From: Carettochelys insculpta
Lineage: Eukaryota; Chordata; Testudines; Carettochelyidae
Direction of reading: 5' to 3'
Length of the DNA: 64,000 nucleotides
Assembly: GCF_033958435.1 (NCBI RefSeq)
Contig: NC_134161.1
Location: 7,750,001 to 7,814,000 of the forward strand
Shown: one piece after another, positions 38,201 through 47,200 of the stretch
How positions within the stretch are numbered: the stretch's first letter is position 1
Layout of the letters: every line of letters begins with the position of its first letter
The notes under the pieces: generated by a model
What the model was told of the DNA's origin: nothing
The model's input: the letters and a program-made list of their open reading frames with translations, nothing else
Databases searched by the model: none
Program-made: the position numbers and the translations under genes

Positions 38201-41200
38201 AAGGAAAATGGGACCATGAGGCACCTGAACTGCAACTCCATGAGACACCCTGGTGACATTTTGGAATCAAAACTTCTCATTTTTAGATACAGATGTTCAA
38301 GAAAGATCAGAATTCTGTCCCCAGAAAACAGACGCTTCTTGCCGACAAATGTTAAATGCCATTTTCCTCCAAAAGAACAAGTTAGATGGAAATTTTCCAG
38401 CATTTACCCTCCTCCTGCCTTAAATCTGGTTGCATTGACTGTATCTTCCCAGGCCTGGTAAAAGAACAATAGAAAGCCTCTCTTAAATTATCAAGAACGT
38501 CTGCTTTGGCAGTGTGGAGTTTCTGGCTTGAAGGCTCTTTTAGAAAGGAAAACGTTTCTCAATATCCAAGACTTAGGCGCCTGTTTCCTTTATTAGTTAG
38601 AGGTCTAAGTCAAGGTTGGAGCTCCTTTGTGCTGGTCCAAATGTAGAGAGCACCTCTGCACCAAATAGTTTAACATCCACAGAGGGTGAGAGAAAGGTCA
38701 TTTTGTTATGCCCATTTTATAGATGAGGAACAAAGAGATTGAGACTCCTGCATGTGTAACTGCTCTGAGGTGCGCTAGAAACTGGGACCACTGGAGCTTC
38801 GTGCAGGTGCCTCCACAGCTTGAGTGGAAGGCCAGTTGGCTCTCAGTTTTGTCTATAGAGGACACTTATTCTTTCTCTGTGAAGTGGTCCAGGTACCACT
38901 ACATGGGACAGTTAACCACACATAGGTGTGTGAGTTACTCAAGGACTCACAGGAAGTCTGAGGGAGCTCTAAAGAGGAGAACCTGATCTTCTAAGAGCTT
39001 CTACTGTGCCTTCAACACACGACTATCCTCACTTGCTTCTTCTTTGGCGGCAGTCTCTCCTTAAATTCTGACCTGAGACTCCTAGGATGGATGCACACAG
39101 CTTTCTACGTTTAGAGTACATTGGAACATCTTTACTGACTCTACTAGACTTGCACCAGTGTGACTCAAATGTGGACCTTCTACCAGATGTCTATTATTTC
39201 CTGTAGAGAAACCCAAATCTTCTCCCCTCCCCAGTTAAAAGGCCAGTCCAGATTTCTCTTCCTCTTGCCGGTCATACAGCCTGCTAAAGCTTTAAGATGA
39301 GTTCAGTAGGATTTTCTTTGCTCACTTAATGCCTTGTCTTACCAGAACCCCAAGCCCAGCTCAGAAGAGATCTCCCTGATAGCAGAGCAGCTCTCCATGG
39401 AAAAGGAAGTGGTTCGGGTTTGGTTCTGTAACCGGCGCCAGAAGGAGAAGCGAATCAGCTGTCCAGTGCCATCCCCCCTAAAATCACCCATCTACAACTC
39501 CAGACTGGTGAGCCATGGTGGACAAAGGGGGTACTGTCGAGAAGAAGAAGTCCTGTGGCACCTAATAGACTAACAGATATTTTGGAGTGTAAGCTTTCGT
39601 GGGCAAAGACCCGCTTCATCAGATGCACGAAGCGGGTCTTTGACCACGAAAGCTTACGCTCCAGAATATCTGTTCACCTACAAGGTGCCACAGGACTTCT
39701 TGTTGTTCTCAAAGCTTCAGACTAATACAGCTATCTCTCTGATACAAGGGGGTACAGGTGACTCTCCGTAAAGCAGCAAGCGTAGCAGGGAGCAAGAGAA
39801 ACATGGCTAGCAGGGGAAGGAGGCAGCAGCGGAAGATGAGCTCATACATTTGTACAACATAGGAGTCCATGCATTCTTGTATGTGCTGTGCCCGCAGCTG
39901 AAATGCAAGGTGGGATGTGGGAGCTGCCAGGGCACAGGAGCTCTGTGCAGCAGTGGTGGGTAGGAAGTAAAAAAGAGTCCCATCTCCAGAAGAAGCAACA
40001 AGTAGAGGTTGGATAATCAGAATGTAATTACCCAAATGCTCCAGGGCTGATGCTCTGACAACAAGCAGACAAGACCTCCCCCCCCACACCCAATTTAAGT
40101 TGCACTTAAAATACAACGCTTTCAACAGCGCTCTCAAGGCTCCTAGAGGGCACTGAGTCAGTGAGAGGAACACTCTTGATTGAATCATCAGCTTCACTTC
40201 CTGAAGCACAGTTCCCTCTGGCTGAGGCTTTGGTTTCCACTAACTCAGTGGGAAGAGCACTGGCGATGGAGTCAACACCATCCGATTCCCCAGCACCTCC
40301 AGGCGTTGCAGGAGGGGAAAGGTGTAGAGAAGGTTGCACAGAAGAGATGGATTGAGCTGGTACTCAGCATGCCAGGCTGCGCTTGCCTGACGGCATCATC
40401 CCTCTTCGTCGAACAAGACAGTTTATTTTCTTTTTGGCAAATAAGGGTCAGTAAAGTGTTAGGCTGATTTACACCAGCTAAAAATCTGGCCCTATGCTTG
40501 TAGCCCTCAGTTGCAAAGAAGACTTTCAAAGGCTTAAGGAGACTGAGTTTGCAGCAATAATTCTGAGGTTCTGTCTTCACTATGTGGAAGGTTGACCAGT
40601 AAAGGGTTGATCTTCCAGGGTTCAATTATGCGTGCCTCAGAAAGACGCACGAATTCAAAGTATTATGGGTCAACAGCTGACCCCTGTACTTCTCGATATC
40701 ACAAGGGGTCAGGGAGGTCAATGCAAGAGTTTCTCATCTCGACCTCCCTCAGTGGGGAAGGCCAGGAAAGTCAACTGTAGATAAGTCGATTCCAGCTACA
40801 CAGTTGCCGTAGCTGGTATTGTGTATCTACAATTGACTTCAAGGTCTAGTGTAGGCCTAGCCTGAGAAGTGAGAACTGCCCTATTCATCTTAGTGGGTTG
40901 TTAACTCTGATACCTACCAATGGTGGTTTAAAGTTCAATGTTGTTAACTAGCTCACTGCAGAATATTTGAGAAGGAACACTGAATTATTTTGGAATAGTG
41001 GGTGGAGTACAAATGTACCAGTCTCTCCATCTTCCCCTCCTGCCCTGGGATTATGTGGTGGTGATGGCTGGAGAATTCACAGGAATGGGAGACTATGAGG
41101 GGCCATGTGAAAGCAAGATGCAATGAATTAGGAAATGAAGATGTGTTAGAACATGGCCTAGAGGAAGTCGTGCAGTCAGTTTAAATAGAGGCAAGGCCTG

Positions 41201-44200
41201 TGTGAGGAACCAACTTGTCTTGGGCAACCCCCTCTTGGAAACGTAGGGTTAACCATGACAGAATATTAAACAAAGCAAGTCTGTGCCCACTAAGTTGTGT
41301 TGAACAACACGTCAGTTAACACTCCTGCTCAAGGACCTGGTCTCATCCAGGAAGTGAAGGCTTAAGTTGCAAACCATGAACCAGATTAAAGTCATGTGTT
41401 TTCCCTTTGGCGCAGGTCAGCAAAGCACTAAAGCATGTGTTTAACTTCAGCAGGACTTGAGCACATATGTAAGTGCACTACAGAGTCAGGGCATCAAAGA
41501 CCACATGGAGGCATCAATGTGATTTCTTTTGCCCCTTGCCAGCCCAGGCAGTGCAGCATTATACCCACTCACAACCTGAAGCACCGACGTGGCTGTCTGC
41601 TCCCCTGGATGCATGGCAGTACGGCGGGGAGGTGGCAGAATCTTGCCTTCCCACTAGAATCCCTGTGTAGCCTTTCTACAGAGCTTAATCTGCTCAACAA
41701 GAATTGGGGGCCCTGCATACAAAGAGGACACACCCAAATGCTTTGTCCACCTCCAGCACCACAGGCCTTGACTTGGCTCCCTTGAGTTTTCTAGGAAGGC
41801 AGGTCTGTAACTTCCCCAATGGTCTAATAGGCCTGGCGAGAATAGCTGGTAAATCCTGCTGCAGAAGTGTCTGCCAACACTCGTTCCGTGACTTAGCTGT
41901 GATAGTTTCAAAGGCCTTTTTATTTACAGGTCATGGGTGTTTTCACAAGTGATTTTTGTTGTAAAAAGAGTGTGTAAAGAGCAAGGTGTTGTGCATATTC
42001 ATTCATTAGTGTATATGTAATCTGCTGTTGAGTGGATATTGTGGAAAACATCCAACTACTGCTGCCAGTTCATGAGCTGCACTCAAGGGGCAGCAGTCTG
42101 TTCTGTAGCACTGAAGGTCACTGGGTATTCAAGGTGGGGGCAGGGGCATTATATAGCTAAAAGGGGTAGTATTGTCTCAAAATCTCAGTGGGTTTGAGAG
42201 TGACCCAATCAGGGAGCAGCAAAATACTGTGTGACTTTTGGTCATCAGCTGCACAGCAGGGCAAGCTGCTTGCAAGCAGTAAACATTCAAAGCAACCGTT
42301 TTTTGGAAGTTGATTTGCCATGAATTCATTGGCTGAAGTATGATGGCGTGAGCTATTCACTGATCATTCCAAACAATTGGCTGCATTTGACTAGATTTAT
42401 ACCAATAAAAACAACAAATCAAAGCAGAAAGGCACCCTTACCTATCCCCCTGCAAAATTAACTATAGCCACACAGATTATAATTGGCAGCTCTAAACTCA
42501 GACCCTCAGAATAAGGCCATGATTTTCAACACTGACAAGTGATCAAAGATACCTCTGATTTTGAGTGTCCAACCAGAGACACAGGAAGGGGGCCCTGATT
42601 TTTTCTCAAAGGATGTGCTTAGCATATGTCCTTACTTGGAGCTCTTGAGCTGACTGAATTGCCAGCCTGCGGCATTGCAGGCGGGAGCAAAATGTTAAGG
42701 CAGACACTTCTGTAGTTGGGTTGATGCATGCTGCCTTTTGTCGTGTCATGTAGTACAGACAAAGCCTCACCTCAATATTGAGCCCATAGGCAGGGCTACT
42801 CGGCATCATGCTTTTCCCTCTCATCATCATCATCATCGATAACCGTGGGCTCAGCGCCCGCTGGTATCTGATGCCTCTCTCGCTATTTCCTTCCATCTTT
42901 CACTATCCAGTGCAGAGTGTCTTAGTTTCTGTAGGTTAGCTCCGCACCAATCTACTACATCATCTATCCATTCTCTGTGGGGTCTGCCTCTCCTATTTGA
43001 GCCATCTAATATGCCGAATACTAGGGTCTTGGTTTTTTGTTCATCATTCATTCTGCAAATATGTCCATATACTTGTGGCTTCTGTTTTATAACCTTCTGC
43101 AGCAGGTTCTCTTTCGGCTGTATCTTCCTATATAATTCCTCTTTGGTGACCTTCTGCATCCATCCTATTCTCAGAATCTTTCTATAACAGCTATTCCCTC
43201 TACACTAGGTTAAGTCTCTCCCAAAACCAGATAGCTTTGCAAGCTATTGGCTCAGGGAATGCCTACACAACTGAGGTGGGCATACCTGTGCTAGTTTTAT
43301 GCTAGGTAGCTCAGTTTCCAGAGAAGTCACCTGAGCACACTCTTGGCTCAGGAGTAATTACCTAGGGTCTCAGACTATCTTGTACTGCACTCCTCCTTAC
43401 AGCACTTATCTTTAAAACCTTTCCATGAAAGAGGAGTAGCTAATTTCATCATCTCTAAATGCATGCTGCATCCTGCCTCAGGCAAAGACAGGGAGCACAG
43501 CTGGTCAAAACCCATGAAAAAATGTCAGACAGTTTTTCATTGGCACATATGTTTGTATCTAAAAAATTCTCCACTGGATGGTGAAGCCAGTCAGAGAATG
43601 GACAAAACAAAACAAAAAATCATTGAATGTTTGCAAAAACTTGTGCATGTTGGTTTTTGTTTGAACATAAACAAGCAAACAGCCCAATGCCAAAGCTTAC
43701 AATACCCTCACGCTTCAGGGCATAAGCCAACTTTTAATATTAGGGCTTAGGAAGAAATTTTTCCAAGGGACAAATTGTCCCCAAATTGTAGGTTTTCTTG
43801 CACCTTCTTCCAAGGCATCTGATGTTGGCCATGACTGGAGAAGGTCTAGATTACCCCTGGATTTGATTTGTTATGGCTGGGAGCAGAACCCCTAATACAG
43901 TGGCCGTGTATGTAGATTTTATGGACTATGATGGGTCGGAGAAGGCTCTCCTGCTTTCCTTTGGTTAAGGAGGCTGCCCCTGCCTGTCTTCCTCTTCTGT
44001 CAGAGGGTTCCAAATGGTGGGTGGCAAACAGGTGGCAATCCCAGTATCGCTCGCTGGAAACCCCTGGTAAGCTGCCTTGTTGTGTGGTGCTGGTTCTCTG
44101 CCTGGTTTCCAGCTGAGACAAACAGATGCTTTGCCAGGGTGGGGAGAAAGTGAAGAGTAGAGGAACCTGGGAGCCTGGTTTTCTTCTCACTTATGCGAGT

Positions 44201-47200
44201 GTGACTCAAATAATTCCAGTGAACTCAACAAAGCTGTGCCTCTGCGAATAACAACAGTGTTACAACGTGTTTTGTCAGTGTAATTGATAGACATCCAGGC
44301 CAAGAGCTCACAGCTTTTTGGAAAAGAACAGAACGTTCATCATATGCAAGGCGGCTTAAAAAAAAGTAAACGCTTTCCAAACATGATGCATCCGTGCAAG
44401 CAACCGCTGTAGTACCACCGCAGCCTTGTGTGAGTGGGGAGCAGCTAATGGGAGAGGGAGATGTCTCTTCCAAGATCTGCTTTGCCGTGTGGGAAAGCTT
44501 GAGAGCCCTGGCCTGAGAGAGAGAGAGAACGTCTGAGTGAGAAAGACAAAGGGATTGATGTCTACACACGCAGAGTCCAGTGCACTGCCTGTGGGAATGG
44601 TGTGCCTCCACTGAAATACCAATGGAACCCTCTGTGGGAATCTGACCTGTGTCTGGATAAGAAATCTGTGTGGGTGTGAGCACACTAGACTAAGGGATTC
44701 CTGTGGGAATGGGAGGTGTGTGCATGACTGTGTGCACTGTGCCGGGAATGGCACTCCAGGCTCTTGGTTTTTAGTAAGAACAATGTGTCACTTGCTGACT
44801 GTTGGTCTCTGTTCTCTTCCAGGTGTCTACCTCAGGGTCCCTGGCCCCTCTCTCAGTCAATCCAATGCACAGTACCATGCCTGGGACAGGTGAGCCTGGC
44901 TGGAAGGTTGAGACCTCTCCTCTTTCCTTCACTGATATCGAATTCCCTCTGGCTCTACCCCCAGTCAGTACTGACACCTTCTGTTGGTCTGAAGGTGTTT
45001 TGACATTTGCAGCTGACCCTAACTGGGGTCCTAGGCTGAGCATAATTAGCGACCTGACACATCCAATTCGGCAGTGAGGAGCACAGATGGTGGAATCTGT
45101 ATCTTCACTGTGGCCAAGAAGCAGAAATCCCCCTGGGGGAATATTCCGTAAATGCTGATATGATGGGTTGGAAGGGAGCCGAGCAAAGCCCTGGATCCAA
45201 ACACTCCAGAACTTGGAGGAGAGTTGGCCCCGACTGTAGCTATTCCTCGTCCTGTGCTGCGAGTGTAAACTCTTTGGTGCAGGAACTGTCTGTTCCGTGT
45301 CCGTGCAGTGCCTAGGACAATGGCTCCTGCTCCGTGACTAGAGCACCTGGATGCCATGCTGATCATTATAATAGGGCAGGGATGGCCAACCTGTGGTTCT
45401 CAGGCCGCATGCGGCTCTTTGGTCAATGAAACGTGGCTCCTGCTTAGAGCTGCACACTGGAGCTGTGTCTACACGTGCACGCTACTTCGAAGTAGCGGCA
45501 CTAACTTCGAAATAGCGCCCGTCGCGGCTACACGCGTCGGGCGCTATTTCGAAGTTAACTTCGACGTTAGGCGGCGAGACGTCGAAGTCGCTAACCTCAT
45601 GAGGGGATCGGAATAGCGCCCTACTTCGACATTCAACGTCGAAGTAGGGACCGTGTAGACGATCCACGTCCCGCAACGTCGAAATTGCCGGGTCCTCCAT
45701 GGCGGCCATCAGCTGGGGGGTTGAGAGATGCTCTCTCTCCAGCCCCTGCGGGGCTCTATGGTCACCGTGGGCAGCAGCCCTTAGCCCAGGGCTTCTGGCT
45801 GCTGCTGCGGCAGCTGGGGATCCATGCTGCAGGCACAGGGTCTGCAACCAGTTGTCGGCTCTGTGGATCTTGTGTTGTTTAGTGCAACTGTGTCTGGAAG
45901 GGGCCCTTTAAGGGAGCAGCTTGCTGTTGAGTCCGCCCTGTGACCCTGTCTGCAGCTGTGCCTGGCACCCTTATTTCGATGTGTGCTACTTTGGCGTGTA
46001 GACGTACCCTCGCAGCGCCTATTTCGATGTGGTGCCGCGCAACGTCGAAGTTGAACATCGACGTTGCCAGCCCTGGAGGACGTGTAGACGTTATTCATCG
46101 AAATAGCCTATTTCGATGTTGGCTTCACGTGTAGACGTAGCCTGGGAGTGCTTACCACCACTCTGTGCACGCAGCCCAGCTTGGAGGGAGAAGCACATGG
46201 AGGTGGTGGTGGTGAGTCCCCAGCATTGGGTTAGAGTGCGGGGGGCAGGGGCGGGGGATAGGGGTGCCTGGCTCTGGGGGATGGGAGGGAGAGTAGGTTA
46301 GAGCAAGAGGCTGAAGATACCTGGCTCTGAAGGAGGAGAGTCGGGGGCTGGCAGTGCCTGGCTCTGGGGAAGGGGAAGGGCACTGAGCCAAGTATTATAT
46401 ATTTATTTTTAATCTACCTGTCCCTATATCCCTATATATATTTTATATCTATATATGGGTAACTAGATAGATGAAAGTAAATATATAATAGGTGGCTCTT
46501 TGCACTGTATCCACGGCTATTCTGGCCCCTCCCTACTGTAGGGGCGCAAGTCTCTCTGTGCTAATGTGGAGGGCTTGGGAGCAAGATTCATATCCCCAGC
46601 ATGGGAGTTGTAAAATTACTGCTGCTGCCCTCTCCCAGCATCTCCCCCTCCCGTTGACTCACTTCCTTCAGTTCAATCCCCCAAAGCAACTCCCTTTCCT
46701 CCCACCTGCCCTGCCACTGCCTCCAAGCCCTGGCAGAGTGTTTTGGGCTGGGAACATGCTCCACAGGGCGTGTCCTTGAAGGAAGATGCTGGCATCTCTT
46801 CAGCAGTGTCCTGGCAGATCCTGCACTGGAGGAACCATGTGCTGCAGTAGCTGTGCTTTGCTGCAGGGAGAATGCTCCCTTCCCCAACCTCTTGTGTAGG
46901 GGTACATCAGCCAGGAGCACAATTAACATGCTTTTGCTGTTACAGCAAGCCAAAGGGTAAGCAGAGTAGTAGAGGAAAGAAGCCTCATTCTTGTCTCTCT
47001 TCTGTTGCAGTGACGTCGTCGTGTTCCCCTGGGAGCACCAGCAGGCCTTCCTCACCCGGTCCAGGGCTCCATGCCAGCAGTCCCAATGCATCCCAGAGCA
47101 ACTCGAAAGCCACAGTGAACTCATCCAGCTTCAACCCTTCTGGGTAAGGAGATGGGAAGAGCCTGGCACTAACACTCAGGGCCCTAGAGAAGAACATTCA

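Larger units (their letters stand above)
39508..44822 (+). other. POU2F3 intron, 5.3 kb
   Basis: Between exons h and i. It starts with a hairpin repeat (39.54-39.75 kb), followed by a MITE-like copy (40.57-40.86 kb) and a LINE 3' fragment (42.82-43.2 kb). 41.0-42.8 kb and 43.2-44.8 kb show no feature I can name. Confidence 0.75.
45377..46510 (+). mobile_element. hAT-like element interrupted by a MITE
   Basis: Begins cagggatggccaacctgtgg and gcatgcggctctttggtca, typical of hAT ends; the sequence after the insert ends in an AT-rich tract and ggtggctctttgcactgta near 46490-46510. The right end is approximate. Confidence 0.5.
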
